Source: Diogma glabrata
Taxonomy: Eukaryota > Arthropoda > Insecta > Diptera > Cylindrotomidae
Assembly: GCA_963693315.1 (NCBI GenBank)
Contig: OY856188.1
Coordinates: 220,738,263-220,802,262, forward strand
Length of the DNA: 64,000 bases
Direction: 5' to 3'
Below the pieces are notes generated by a model. That model was not told the DNA's origin. It searched no databases and saw nothing but the letters and a program-made list of their open reading frames with translations. The position numbers and the translations under genes were made by a program. Positions 22,370-33,673 of this stretch are shown here, in pieces; the first letter of the stretch is position 1; each line of letters begins with the position of its first letter.

Positions 22370-23745
22370 GAAATTGAAATGCTATAACATAGTCTTCATT
22401 TTTTCGCGAATGTTCGTTGATTAATCGTGATAGAACATCGGCATGACCAAATCCTTCCGATGAAATGTGTTTGATTGTAAAATCATATGCAATGAGTGTT
22501 GTTGCCCAACGTTGTAGTCGATTAGCTGTATACACAGGAATTCCATGGAATTTGGAACCAAAAATTGCGAGAAGAGGTTTATGATCGGTCTGCAATAAAA
22601 TTTCCTACCGAAGATCATTTTGTTACTGCAAAAATCAAAGCTAACCCTTCTTTTTCGATTTGCCCATAATTTTTCTCTGAGGGTGTTAATGATCTTGCAG
22701 CATGGTAGATGGCTTTTTGACTTCCATCCGGAAATTGATGTAATATGACAGCACCCAATCCATACGATGATGCATCAGCAGCTACAATGATTTCATGTTC
22801 TGGATTGTAATGTGTTATCCACAAATCAGATGCGAGAATGGTTTTGAGTTTCTCGAAAGATTGTTTACATTTGTTTGACCAATCAAAATTTACGTCCTTC
22901 TTTAACAAATCATCAAGTGGACCTCGATAATTTTTCAAACTTGGAACGAATTTGCCATAATAATTTATAGCACCCAGAAAAGATCGAAGTGTTGAAACGT
23001 CATGAGGTGCTGGCATTTGTTGAATTACTTCGACTTTATCTGGATCTGGGCGAAGACCAACTTTATCGACAATATTTCCCAGGAATTTGATTTTAGACAA
23101 TCCAAAAGAACATTTGTTAATTCGCAATTTGAACCCATACTCTTGGATGCGTTCCAAAAGCTTAAAGAGATTTTCACGATGTTCTGCATGATTTTTACCA
23201 GAAACGATAATATCGTCCATGTACGCAGCGACATTGTTTAGTCCAGCGATCATGGAGTCAGCAATACTTTGAAAAATACCAGGAGCTGACTTTACGCCTG
23301 GTGGTAGACGGTTGAATTGAAAAAGTCCACGATGAGTATTGATTATTAGAATCTTGCGATATTTTTCATCAACTTCGACTTGCAAAAATGCATCTGATAA
23401 ATCAAGTTAACTGAAAACGGTTGAATTTGCTAGCTTTGTGAAAATATCGTCTATAATGGAAATGGATGTTGATTTAATTCAAGTTGTTCGTTGAGACCTG
23501 TTTTGTAGTCTGCACATATGCGAACATCACCACTACTTTTTTGTACGACAACGATTGGTGCGGCCCACTCAGAAGGAATCAATTGGTGATATAATACCCA
23601 ACTCTTGAAAGCGATTGAGTTCACGCTCGAATTTTTCTTGCGCTGTATATGGTACAGAACGTTTTGCACAAAAAATTGGTCGAGCATTCTGTTTGAGGTA
23701 CAATTTCGCTTGTACTTTTGTACAGCAACCTAATGAATCTTCAAA
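22332..23745 (-). pseudogene. Element C pol: reverse transcriptase and RNase H
   Basis: Minus-strand pieces: 23451-23687 with SEWAAPIVVVQKSSGDVRIC (RT fingers); 22615-23385 with LPPGVKSAPGIFQSIAD, the YMDDI active site, FLGNIVDKVG and the RNase H start VAADASSYGLGAVI; 22332-22595 with the RNase H end (TDHKPLLAIFG, ADVLSRL). A stop and at least three frameshifts (about 23745, 23575, 22600) break it, so it is inactive. The type fits the gypsy lineage seen widely in arthropods with a Gag-protease fused upstream. Confidence 0.9.
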
Positions 23746-25019
23746 AACGTTTGGAGATTTGCTTTGAGGAATTCTGATGTGACTGGTGGATCATCTTTGA
23801 CACTGTTACAAATTTCACAAGTCATTTTGACAAATACTTCACCAACAATGTTGATAGGATTTCCTGACGCACTCTTGATTGAATGAGTTGTCGGTTGTGT
23901 TGAAGGCGAACTAAGTTTAGCCCAATTCGCGTTGGATATGATTGTTACATCCGACGCTGTATCTATTTGCAGATCGATAAATACATCATTGATTTTGACT
24001 GTGACATATTTACGTTTTGTATTGGTAACATCTAGTTGATTAGATAAAAATACACTTTTCGATGATATTGATGTTCTATCATTTTTATTTGAACTATTGA
24101 AACATGCACAATAGCCCTTTTTGTGACCAATATTATGACATTGTGTAGTGTGTACACTTGTGATTTTTGAAAGAACAATTTGAAAAATGCATCCCACCAC
24201 AACTCCAGCATGGTGATTTGGGACCAGTTCCGCTTTTTGATGACACATCGTTGTTTGGTTTCCATGTTTCTTTTTATTTGGCTTTGATTTCACTGATTTT
24301 TTGATTGCTTGAACAGCCTTAATTGAATGAGGGTGTTCAATCAAATTTGTATCTCGTTTGAGATTGATTATAAGTGAACATTCTTCGATGAGCTTTTCTA
24401 AAGTTACATTTTCATCTGTGTTGAACTTGCTGAGAAATCGTGTTCGAATTTCATTGCCTTTCGACGATCGAAGACCACAAATAAAAATCAATGATTTGAG
24501 CTGATCTGATGTGATTTTTTTCAGATCAAAACTTTCACATTGTTTGTTGACTTGTCCGGCGTATGACACGAAATCGGCCAAATTGTTTTTCGTGAATTGT
24601 AAACAATTGAAACGTAAGTTGAATAATGATGTTTGCCGTCCGAAAATTTTCTTCAGATGAACGATTGTTTCGTCGAAACTATATTCCCGTGGATGTTTCA
24701 GCAAAATATAATTGACATACTGCTCATATGCTTTTGCGTTCAATTTGCGAATGAGTAATCGTACGCGAGTAGACTCATCCAAATTTTTAGCATCTTCTCT
24801 AAACAAATCCTCGTACCGTGAAAACCACACGTCGAAAATATCCCCATTGTCTGGATCGTAGGTAAAATCATGAATCGCTCTTGAAAGGGATTCAATTATT
24901 GCTTCGGATTGATTCACTGGTGGAGCATTTTGCTGTTGGTTGAAGTCCAGCTATTCTTTTTCGATTACACGTAGTAACGCAGCGTTTTGTTCAAGGATTT
25001 TTTTTATTGATTCTTCCAT
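23730..25019 (-). pseudogene. Element C gag with fused retropepsin-like protease
   Basis: An ATG at 25017-25019 starts a frame with an in-frame TAG at 24951-24953; after it the frame is open for 395 residues to 23730. The N-terminal part (from SLSRAIHDFTYDPDNGDIFD) is a capsid-like Gag domain of the type seen in K02A2.6-like gypsy proteins. The middle is Lys-rich (KKSVKSKPNKKK) with a degraded Cys/His region. The C-terminal part has a protease-like segment FIDLQIDTASDVTI, where the usual D-S/T-G is D-T-A: the third residue is Ala rather than Gly. The end is a frameshift into the RT region. Confidence 0.85.
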
Positions 25020-25058
25020 CGTTGGAGGATAAAAACGTAAATAACTTACTTTTAACTT

Positions 25059-25076
25059 CCAGTATCCTCGTCGCCA
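25059..25076 (-). other. Primer binding site of element C
   Basis: Minus strand TGGCGACGAGGATACTGG lies four bases after the 5' LTR end. Its position and TGG start fit a primer binding site; I do not assign the tRNA. Confidence 0.65.
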
Positions 25077-25080
25077 AATC

Positions 25081-25272
25081 TGTTACCTTTTTAACTGATT
25101 GATAACCCAGTTTTAATATTTGCAAATCTTAAAATTTAATTTAATTATTTAGAAGACGCGTGTGAATAATTAAGTTGACAGCTCTTAAAAATGAAAGGTG
25201 ACAATCTCAAGAAATAAAAATTTATTTTATACTACTTGCTTTAATTGATATTATTTTGTTGCGTTGGTAACA
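25081..25272 (-). repeat. 5' LTR of element C (192 bp)
   Basis: Starts and ends TGTTACC/GGTAACA like its partner at 17326-17492, and is followed by the ATTTT target duplication. Confidence 0.92.
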
Positions 25273-25277
25273 ATTTT

Positions 25278-25806
25278 TGACCCATTTAACAATAGTTATT
25301 AAAGTATTAATGTAATGAATTTGAATCATTAATTAATAGTGTAATTATTATAAAATTGTATTGAATGAATTAAAGAATATAAATTTATGAAATTGATATT
25401 TATTGTAAATGAATTAACCTAAAATAAGTTTCGTTAAAACTATAAGTTTTTAGATAGTAGATAGAAAGATAGATTTTAGTTATTTAGATATATCACCTAA
25501 TTTTAATTATAAGTTTTAACGAAACTAATTGTTTGAAACAATAAAATTCTGTATAGTAAAATTTTAAAATTTGTACATATATGCATCATATACATTTTCA
25601 ACTCATATAATTTGGATCAGATTAAAATACGACTTTATTTTTATCTATGTGGATGTATAGAATAAGATGCAATCCGCTTCCGCAAATGAGAGAACGGAAT
25701 TGATCTTTATATAAAACTCGTGCAAAAAGCACCGTTGTATAAATTAATGATTGAAATAATATCAAAATGAAATATATAACAATCTGTTTGTAATAAATAG
25801 ATTAGC
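25278..25806. other. AT-rich spacer, possibly 3' UTR of a minus-strand host gene
   Basis: No ORF is seen. On the minus strand an AATAAA signal lies at 25634-25639, about 170 bp after the stop of the proposed exon at 25807-25906. That fits a short 3' UTR but is weak evidence in such AT-rich DNA. Confidence 0.35.
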
Positions 25807-25906
25807 TTAGAAATCACGAGGCGGAACCGGTCTTGGCACGTACGTATTAAGATCCTGATATGTAATATAAACCGTTTGGCCATAGTATGGCATATTTAAC
25901 CAGTGT
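25807..25906 (-). CDS. Candidate last exon (C-terminus) of an unidentified host gene
   Basis: The minus strand reads HWLNMPYYGQTVYITYQD then LNTYVPRPVPPRDF and a TAA at 25807-25809. On the other side of the LTR element at 25907-28758 the same frame continues without a stop across the target duplication for about ten more residues (28759-28795 region). The amino-acid content is well balanced for AT-rich DNA, with a Pro-rich end. I do not recognise the protein. If real, the LTR insertion disrupts its terminal exon. The frame is short, so chance is possible. Confidence 0.4.
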
Positions 25907-26259
25907 ATAGTAATCTCACCAGCCCTGGGGTTGAGGATCCTATTTTAATTATTAAAAACACTTCACAAACTTTTTTGGTTTCAATAAATTTATTAACAAC
26001 AATGTAATATTATTTTTAATGTTGTACAAGCAGTAGAAGAACAAGAATAAAATATGATTTTTGCCTAGCTTATATATACTAAATATTTTACAGTAAATAA
26101 TTTATAACTTGTTTCGATTATGTGTTTTTTGTTACAATAATTATTGATGTACACTTAGTTCTTAATTTGTTATAATTATTTTGTGTGACTCCTAAATTGT
26201 GTTTTGAAAAGTGTAGTGGTTATAAGTTATATATTTGATTTTAATATACGTCCACTACA
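25907..26259 (-). repeat. 3' LTR of element D
   Basis: Near-identical to 28408-28758 along its whole length ('ccctggggttgaggatccta' to 'ccactaca'); a few substitutions and a 2 bp indel are visible. Confidence 0.9.
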
Positions 26260-26275
26260 TCACCCTCCTCTTAGA
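26260..26275 (-). other. Polypurine tract of element D
   Basis: The minus strand reads AAGAGGAGGGTGA directly before TGTAGTGG of the 3' LTR. Confidence 0.75.
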
Positions 26276-26439
26276 AAAGGCCCCCTTTGAGATAAGACAG
26301 TGAATGACTGATGTTCCAAGTGTTTGAAGTTTCATTTGAATTTTGAGAAGTTGTCAAAGTGGTGTGATGAAGTATTCATTAAACTAGCCAGCGGGGTTGC
26401 TGAAGCTAGGACACCTTTGACAAGAGAATCATTCTGAAG

Positions 26440-26850
26440 TTTGATCCTACCATGTGAGTCTGGTAAATGGATCCTTGAAATGGCCAAGTGAATTTGGCTG
26501 GAAAGAATGATTGAGTGAAGTAGGCCAAATGAGTATGGCGAAATAATTTTAACGATTCGTCTAACTTGGAATGCATTATTCCGACAAATCGTTAGAAGCT
26601 ATATATCTGTAATGAAAAAAAAAACAAATTTCTTTGGAAAAGTCATTGAATCTATCTGCAACCAATTAAAATCTGACATTGATATAGATTTGAAATTCAA
26701 GCCAAGTGAGTTTGGCGAAATAAACGTTGATGGAGTTCACTTGTTGAATGAAGGAACAACAACATCAATTATATTTTAATCACAGCTTTTATCGTGGTGT
26801 GTGATGATTTTGAAGTTTGAACCTGACCAAGTGATTCTGGCGTAGTGTAG
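26440..26850 (+). repeat. Dispersed motif CCAAGTGA-n-T-n-TGGCG, five copies inside element D
   Basis: Copies near 26449 (accatgtgagtctggt), 26487 (gccaagtgaatttggc), 26523 (gccaaatgagtatggcg), 26702 (gccaagtgagtttggcg) and 26829 (accaagtgattctggcg). Each is itself an imperfect palindrome. Their regular form in an otherwise non-coding interior suggests a protein-binding or RNA-structural role rather than drift. Confidence 0.6.
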
Positions 26851-26857
26851 GTTCAAT

Positions 26858-26982
26858 GCATCTGATAGTGGTGCATGTGATCGATGTAAAAAAATGCTAT
26901 CAGATGGTATGTACGACTGCATCTGATGGTGGTACATGTGATCAATGTAGAAAAAAAAATCTATCAGATGGTTTGTACGAAT
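26858..26982 (+). repeat. Two-copy tandem repeat (~61 bp unit) in element D
   Basis: 26858-26918 and 26919-26982 share 'gcatctgat-gtggt-catgtgatc-atgta-aaaaaa' followed by 'ctatcagatggt-tgtacga'. Each unit contains the complementary words atctgat and atcagat, so each can fold into a hairpin. Confidence 0.7.
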
Positions 26983-27845
26983 CTAGAATAATTGTTGCCA
27001 TATATGTTTGGCAAAATGTCAATTTAATGGTGTTTAACTTGTTCTGTAGAGAAACAACACCATCAAAGAGTAAAGAGGTTACTAGGGGCCTTGAAACGAC
27101 AACACAGCTTTGAAGATTGAGTCATAGCCCAATATTGACCAAAAGCAGGTGTTTACGTGTGTGTTGACTAACTGTTGATGTACGATGAAATGTTTAGCCG
27201 AGAGGAGTGGATGTTTATGAAAAATTGAGGTTCTGTTTAATTGTGAAATTTTTTCTATTTTTAAAAACGTCATCTTGCTTCACTGCAAGAAAAATAAACA
27301 ATTAAACACTAAAATAACACTGAATCATTTTGGCATGAACGTACGTGGACAAAAATCCTTGGTAATCTGCACGTATAGTCGCCTACATTTAGCAACTCTC
27401 ATTTGGAACTATCGCGAAATTTAAAAAAAAATACTGTCAAAAATATAATTGAAATACGAAATAATTTTGACTGATTGAAGCTAAAAACTTTTCAACCGAT
27501 TATCTATCTTAGGTTATATAGATGAGGATTATTTTTTTAACATTAAACTTGAAACCAGAACTCAATTCTTATGTTTTTGGAAAATATAATATTTTCGAAT
27601 ATTTGCATGTATGTATTTGTTAATTATATGAATGTTAACCAAATATACAAAAAATATGAAATCTACCTAAAATGTTTTGATTCTAAATTAATTAATCCTA
27701 GATATTAGATATAGTTTATGTATATGGAATATATACAATTGAAAATTAATTTTGAAATATTTTTGCAAAATATGGTAATTATTTATTAAAAATTTTCTTT
27801 TGAACTTCAAATATTAAAGAAAAATTTTTAAAATAAAAAAATTAA

Positions 27846-27910
27846 ATGTATATAGTTATTATTAAAATAAATTACGGTTCGGTTTTTATTTTAATAATAA
27901 CTATATACAT
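27846..27910. repeat. Perfect 25 bp hairpin with 15 nt loop in element D
   Basis: Arms 27846-27870 and 27886-27910 are fully complementary ('atgtatatagttattatt...'). The loop contains 'cggttcggtt'. It lies in the 5' half (minus strand) of the element interior. Confidence 0.85.
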
Positions 27911-28407
27911 CATTTTGTTGTCCAATGAAGAATGTTTATCTGAAGAATCAATCAGCTTACTTGTAATAACTGCATATTAAGTATCGTACATAATTTTGTT
28001 GATATGTTATTTCAGGTACTAATGTTTTCAAAACGTTTTCTGCCTTAAATGAAATATTGTTGAGTTGCACTGCAATAAAATGTATGTATACGTTGTTGCA
28101 AATAATATTGTTGCTGCTGCATACGATGAAATAAAATATAAGTAAATAGTTGTTGTTGTAAACAATGTTGATGTCAGATGTGTTTTCGATGTTTACAATT
28201 TTATCCAAAAAATCTTGATGTTTATTTTTTTTGGGCTTAATGTTGCTTGTTCTTATCATGTTTTTATTTGTAAGTATGTACATATATTTTAATATTTAAC
28301 ATGACGAAAATAAATTGTTGCTGCTTGTAATTGATTTAGAACTTTGAAAAAGTTTCTAAACACAGAATAATACTGAGACATGATCACTCACGTCGTCGGT
28401 CACCACT

Positions 28408-28758
28408 ATAGTAATCTCACCAACCCTGGGGTTGAGGATCCTATTTTAATTATTAAAAACACTTCACAAACTTTTTTGGTTTCAATAAATTTATTAACAA
28501 CAATGTAATATTATTTTTAATGTTGTACAAGCAGTAGAAGAACAAGAATAAAATATGATTTTTGCCTAGCTTATATACTAAATATTTTACAGTAAATAAT
28601 TTATAACTTGTTTCGATTATGTGTTTTTTGTTACAATAATTATTGATGTACACTTAGTTCTCAATTTGTTATAATTATTTTGTGTGACTCCTAAATTGTG
28701 TTTTGAAAAGTGTAGTGGTTATAAGTTATATATTTGATTTTAATATACGCCCACTACA
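28408..28758 (-). repeat. 5' LTR of element D
   Basis: Partner of 25907-26259. The minus-strand sequence just inside it (AGTGGTGACCGACGACGTGA) is where a primer binding site should be; I cannot assign the tRNA. Confidence 0.9.
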
Positions 28759-28763
28759 AGTGT

Positions 28764-29576
28764 TTGTTGTTATGCCCTTCATAATTTTGATTTATAAACT
28801 TTTACTGATTTACAAAAACCAATAGTCAACGCCCATGTACCGATTGATCATTTAGTAGATTATTTTAAAAAATCTTTAATCTAACCACATGTGCATAGTA
28901 ATCAATAAACGAAGCAAACAAATATCAATATTAAACTTGACCAACCAGACTAAGAATCAATATCGAATTCGCCTAGCCGAAGTTACGAACTAAATCAGTT
29001 GCGTTTAGTTTACTTATTACCTATATTTCGATAATCGATATTGAATGCCCTAAGCTTTAATTAACAGCTTCACGTCTAAAATATATCAATAGAAAAAAAC
29101 TTGTAAGACTTTGTAGGATACTTAATCTATTAGGTTATTAAATTTATAAGGTCATCGTTTCTTTCATGCTGCCCGCCAATAAGTTTAGATTGATTTTCAG
29201 TCAATTATTTTGGGTCAGTGAGGATCAAAAGGGTTATTTTTAAATGTAGATACAACTGATAATTATATTTATAAAGTTTTTAAAATTTTAATTTGGGATC
29301 AAGTGCGTGATTAATTAATTATTCTTTGAAGACTAATTTTTTCACTAAATTTTTTCCATATTTTTGTAATAAAAAAAATTGTCATAATTTTTAGCGAAGT
29401 TATATACCTAAGCACAAATAAAATATTATAACTTTATTTATATATTTTATAATTTACTCAACTATTAATATAATAAGATCACAATAATTGTAGCAAAAGT
29501 TTTAAAAAATATGTTAAAAATGAATTCAATTACTTTACAAACAATTATGATATGGGTCGTAAATTTAATCGGTATT
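28764..29576. other. Non-coding; upstream side of the candidate host exon
   Basis: On the minus strand a T-rich tract followed by AG (around 28800-28815) could be the acceptor of the exon split by element D. Otherwise no gene or repeat was recognised. Confidence 0.35.
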
Positions 29577-30081
29577 TATACTAAGTTAACACCAGGATCT
29601 AATAGGTACATACTATACTTATTAGGTCGACTATGGTCGATGTAAACAGTTATCAAAAAAGTACGTACCAAATATTTGGTAGGATGATTTGCTACGTATC
29701 AAATTAGGTACGTAGCAAATAGGTATTATTTTTACGGTGTGAACACTAAAATTAGGTATGACATTTAAAATAAAAATAAATCAACTTATTTTATATATGT
29801 ATATATATTTATGTTTGTTGTGATTTTTTTGCTGAAATTAAAAGTAAAATAAATTTTAGCATTAACATAATAAATGTTTTCAGTTTTTTATAAAAAATAT
29901 ATATGGAAATTATTTTTTCCTAACCAAAAAATTAACAATGAAAAGGACGCGCTAAAAATTAATATGTCATACTTAATTAATAAGAGTTTACATCACCGTA
30001 TCAAATTTAAAAAGTATGACGGTGAAAATGGCTAGCAAATTTGATACGTAGCAAATTAAATACTGGTGTAAACTTAGTATA
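29577..30081. mobile_element. MITE-like element with TATACTAAGTT-wACACCAG inverted ends
   Basis: 29577-29595 ('tatactaagttaacaccag') is complementary to 30063-30081 with one mismatch. Words such as 'gctacgtatcaaatt' recur in both halves in inverted order. The element is about 505 bp, non-coding. No clear target duplication was seen. Confidence 0.6.
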
Positions 30082-30103
30082 AACCTTTGCTCTTGTCTAT
30101 CCT

Positions 30104-30349
30104 GGGTCCCTATTTCCAAACACATAAATGTGAATTTTTACAATATTGTGAAGTTTGTACTGCATAACATTAAACGGTAACGGTAACTATTTTCCGGAAA
30201 ACGAATTTCATAATATTGTCTAAATACAATTTAGACAATAATGTAAAATTCGTTTTCCGTAAAATCTTTACCGTTACCGTTTAATGTTATGCAACATAAA
30301 CTTCAAAATATTGTCCAAATTCACATTTATGTGTTCGAAAATAGGGCCC
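30104..30349. mobile_element. Palindromic hairpin MITE (~246 bp)
   Basis: The two halves are reverse complements over nearly the full length. The left runs GGGTCCCTATTT, 'aacacataaatgtgaat', 'cataacattaaacggtaacg', 'aaacgaattt', 'aatattgtctaaat'. The right half mirrors these and ends AAATAGGGCCC. Ten or so mismatches and small indels are visible, so it is moderately old. No ORF. Confidence 0.8.
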
Positions 30350-32395
30350 CTGATGAGTGAATGGTCTATATACATAATAAATCTAAAAACAAAGTAACCT
30401 GTTGGATATGTACTCTAAAAACTCAGGGAGAATTCTACGGTCTGTAGATTAAAAATATCGTATTACTTAAACTTTCTTTTTTTTTTGTATTTCAAAGTAT
30501 AACCTTCATTCATCTTAATTACATTTTACAAATAATTTTTTTATTAGTGTTTCCGTTCATGACATTAAAACTGTTTGAGAACTTTGTTAATATCTGGCAA
30601 GAACAAAATTTGGTTTTGATAACATATTTCTCAATATTTCAATAATATCGTTTTACAAATGTAAATGCAATGTAATATATCTAAATGAAATTAGACGGAA
30701 AACTGATTCATATAAATTTGTTTATAAGATTAACATAAAACAATCTTTTAAAAATTTGATCTGAAATGTAAGTCGCACTAAAATTACAAGCACAACGCGT
30801 ATAATGAAATTCAAATTACATTCCTTGATTAATATCTTGTTCACGTGGTACGTATAGTGTAGTGTAGGAAGATTATTTCAAAACGTACAACGTAGCGCAT
30901 TATTAACTCCATTCAAAACGTGTGGAGTGGTAGTAGAGTATAGATTTTGAGCTACGAACCACACGAACACTTTCGTAGCGTCGCAAGGTTTGACAGATTG
31001 TCGCCATTTTTTTCTTAAAATTTGTTTAGGTATTACAATATGTGTCACAATTTAAAAAAATCAAAACTTGAAGTAATAACTATATTCGTTACAATATTAA
31101 ATTGAGTAATTCAATAAGGTAAGGGAATCTTTAAACTATGCAACATATTTTCTGGTAGCTTTTGATAGCAATTCGCTTTGATTTTTAATTGCCCAAAAAA
31201 TTTCCTGTGCAGGATAGAAAGACACCGAAATTCTATTGCCGAATCATAAACCAAAGAACCAAAAACTGTAAGTTTTCGTGCAGTACTGTCCTTTTGGTGA
31301 ACAGTTCAGAAAAGCTCCAAGTCGGCTTCAACATTTTTAATTCATTCCTTGTTGATTTCTTGTTTAATTGTAGTTAATAAATTATTTGTTTAGTTACTGA
31401 ATTACTGAAACGAGAAATAATATATAACATAGCAAATTACAACCATTATTTCTCACAAATGCTGTCCATATATACAAGTTTTTGGTTATTAAACAAAATT
31501 TTTATTTTCCAAAGTTTGTTTAATGAACTTAAAACTAAAGAGTTCGGTTATTGCAACCTCATTTTGTGCCAATCGAATATTCACTATTGTCACTATTGCA
31601 ATTATCATCAACCTTGAGATAGTACTTATAAAGGCTTGAAACCACATACAACAGAAACAGAAACAGAACTCCATACAAATTTTACAGAAACCGAATTTTT
31701 ATCTGTCAAATTTGTATGAAATTCGGTTGCTGTTTCTGTTTCTGTTGTATATGAATGCCCGGCTTAATACATCAATTTAATTAAACAAATAGCTGTCAAA
31801 TTGAAATTTATTTTTTTAATTTTCCATCATATATTTTTATTAATTCATTATTCAGTTTGGCTTTGTTTATCGGCTTCTTAAATGCCTTTCTTGACTTGAT
31901 AATTTATATAAAACTTGAATGAATATTAATTGATAAGTTGTGGGCGTAGGAAAACAATATAATTTTACAATTTAACTTTTATAGACGATTTATAAATATT
32001 TATAAATAGTTTAATAAATAAATCCAATTAAAATGACATTTAACTAGCACCAAATGATACTACGTCATATCCTACATCTAATGCTTTTATTGTAAGCTAC
32101 CAGATGAGTCGCAATCGGCTCATCTATTTCTTTTTGGTTTCCCCATCTTGTTTGAAACTATAAAACTACGGCTTGGGCTTTATAAATGGTTTCCATGGAA
32201 AGTGGAAACATGATGTGCTACCGACTAAGAGCCTAATACAATACGTACTTCCGCAGAGATCAAATTAAATTTACCTGAACAAGCAAACGCCTATCGCGTT
32301 ATACCAGAGCGGCTGTTATGGTCCATCATTTTAAGGTTCAAACAAAAAATGAAAAAATGTCATCTTTCAAGATATTTTTTTCAACAGAGTCTCAA
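30350..32395. other. Non-coding region, possibly containing host gene regulatory or UTR sequence
   Basis: No ORF is convincing. A locally GC-richer stretch (about 30840-31020), with several 'acg' words and 'tgtcgccattttttt', resembles a promoter or 5' UTR region, but nothing coding follows that I can identify. The 31640-31760 palindrome is listed separately. Confidence 0.35.
31640..31760. repeat. Imperfect palindrome with 'acagaaacagaaacag' arms
   Basis: 31643-31700 ('catacaacagaaacagaaac', 'ccatacaaattt', 'accgaattt') pairs with 31705-31757 in mirrored order ('ttctgtttctgttgtatatg'). It is probably a small hairpin MITE. Confidence 0.65.
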
Positions 32396-33000
32396 CCCAG
32401 CGAACACTAGACGTAAATATGACATCACACAGAGGTCATATATGTGTGATATAGTTGTTACGTAAATTTGACATACAACTGACACTCGTCTTGACTATAA
32501 CCTGGTGTCATTTATATGATGCTTTCATGACATCACACTGATCTTAAATTTTACTTGGATAGATGTCATAATTGGAACTTAAATATGACCTTATTATGAT
32601 TTTGTTAAATTTCACTAGAGGTATATCCATTTAAATTGTATATAGTTTGAACAATTTTGCGTATAGCTAGTTATTGCTTCCTAGCAGGGTATAGAATAGT
32701 GGGCAAGTAGTGAGCAATAAATGACTGACGAGTAAGTGTTTTTTTATTATATTTGAAGTAAAAATGAATACGCCACAAAAATTTTTTATATTACTATGAT
32801 ATCAATCTTATATCATAACAACGTCACGAATATCTCTTCAGACATCACATTTATGTCAGTATTGTTTAGTTCATGTTCTTTCGTAAATAAGTGTAAAATA
32901 ATGACATACATAGGACTTATATATGACCCAGATCTTACATAAGATGTGACTTAGCGTGATGTCATTTTGATGTCACAATGACGTAAATGTGTTTTTTCGG
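32396..33000 (-). mobile_element. MITE copy 2 (CCCAG-ended), inverted relative to 4661-5268
   Basis: Reads as the reverse complement of the copy at 4661-5268 along about 600 bp, including 'cgtcattgtgacatcaaaat', 'cctctagtgaaatttaac' and 'atcatataaatga'. Ends are CCCAGCGAACACTAGACG and, inverted, CCGAAAAAACACATTTACG. The terminal repeats match over about 20 bp with mismatches. The two copies are clearly diverged, so neither is recent. Confidence 0.78.
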
Positions 33001-33369
33001 TAATCTCTGGAATCCTTAGCTTCATGGGTTGGCCAGGATATGTTAAAGCCAGCGTGCATAAATTTCTTAATGAAATCTAATTTAGTTGCATTCCTCCCTG
33101 CTCAATGAATAGGGTTGCTATCATAGTGATATCTTTGTAGCCATATCGCTTATGAAAAACAAACCCGATACGATTAACGTTCCAAGCACTTAATGTTATG
33201 TATGGTATATAAACACTGTATGCAAACGTATCATAGAAATTATTCAAGAATGATCGTTGGCAAATAATGTGGGTCGCGCTTTCGTTTGACCTTTAATTCA
33301 TACGAAAGGGTTATAATTTTGTGGAACTTTTTACACTTTCCTTTTTCTACAACTAAAAATTGTCACATA
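33001..33369. other. Left flank of element A; no gene seen
   Basis: AT-rich sequence up to the AAGA target duplication (33370-33373). No ORF or RNA gene noticed. Confidence 0.4.
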
Positions 33370-33673
33370 AAGATGTAATGGATAGACTGATCATATTGTA
33401 TCATAGTCGCAGCTTTAATAGTTGTCAGTTCTTTTATTATCCAGTACCGCTCATAATAGTTTCTCATCCATTCATCATCAATAGTCATATTTCTTTTAGT
33501 CCCCATCACTCATAGTTTTCCTATTTTTCTTAAAGTTTGACTAAATTTTCATTAGCTGGACAGACATATTTGAAGAGAATTGAACTCATTACACTAATTA
33601 ATTTTAGATGGTAATTGATTTAAAGTTTTCATTACCTATAGTAAAACTTTTCATTACCTATAGTAAATATTGT

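Larger units (their letters stand above)
17326..25272 (-). mobile_element. Gypsy-type LTR retrotransposon (element C), minus strand, split by a hAT-ended insertion
   Basis: Both ends carry a TGTTACC...GGTAACA LTR, and the element is flanked by a 5 bp direct repeat ATTTT (17321-17325 and 25273-25277). Minus-strand order is 5' LTR, primer site, gag with protease, reverse transcriptase, RNase H, integrase, polypurine tract, 3' LTR. The protease-RT-RNase H-integrase order places it in Metaviridae (Gypsy type). Without the insertion at 18286-21688 it would be about 4.5 kb. Coding regions have several stops and frameshifts, and the two LTRs differ in length (167 and 192 bp), so this is an old, dead copy. 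Confidence 0.92.
25907..28758 (-). mobile_element. LTR retrotransposon without pol (element D), minus strand
   Basis: Two ~352 bp LTRs (25907-26259 and 28408-28758) in the same orientation are flanked by a 5 bp direct repeat AGTGT (25902-25906 and 28759-28763). On the minus strand each LTR starts TGTAGTGG. The 2.15 kb interior has no gag or pol; the ORFs are short and unremarkable. A polypurine tract borders the 3' LTR. It is a non-autonomous element that depends on proteins supplied in trans, or a deletion derivative. Class (Copia or Gypsy) cannot be told without pol. Confidence 0.88.

Noticed and set aside
27957..28653. Minus-strand ORFs of 66-108 codons in element D
   Set aside because: Asn/Ile/Lys-rich as expected from AT-rich DNA; no domain pattern, and one lies inside the LTR.
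30840..31020. Host promoter or first exon
   Set aside because: Composition is suggestive only; no splice-linked coding sequence or start codon context could be supported.
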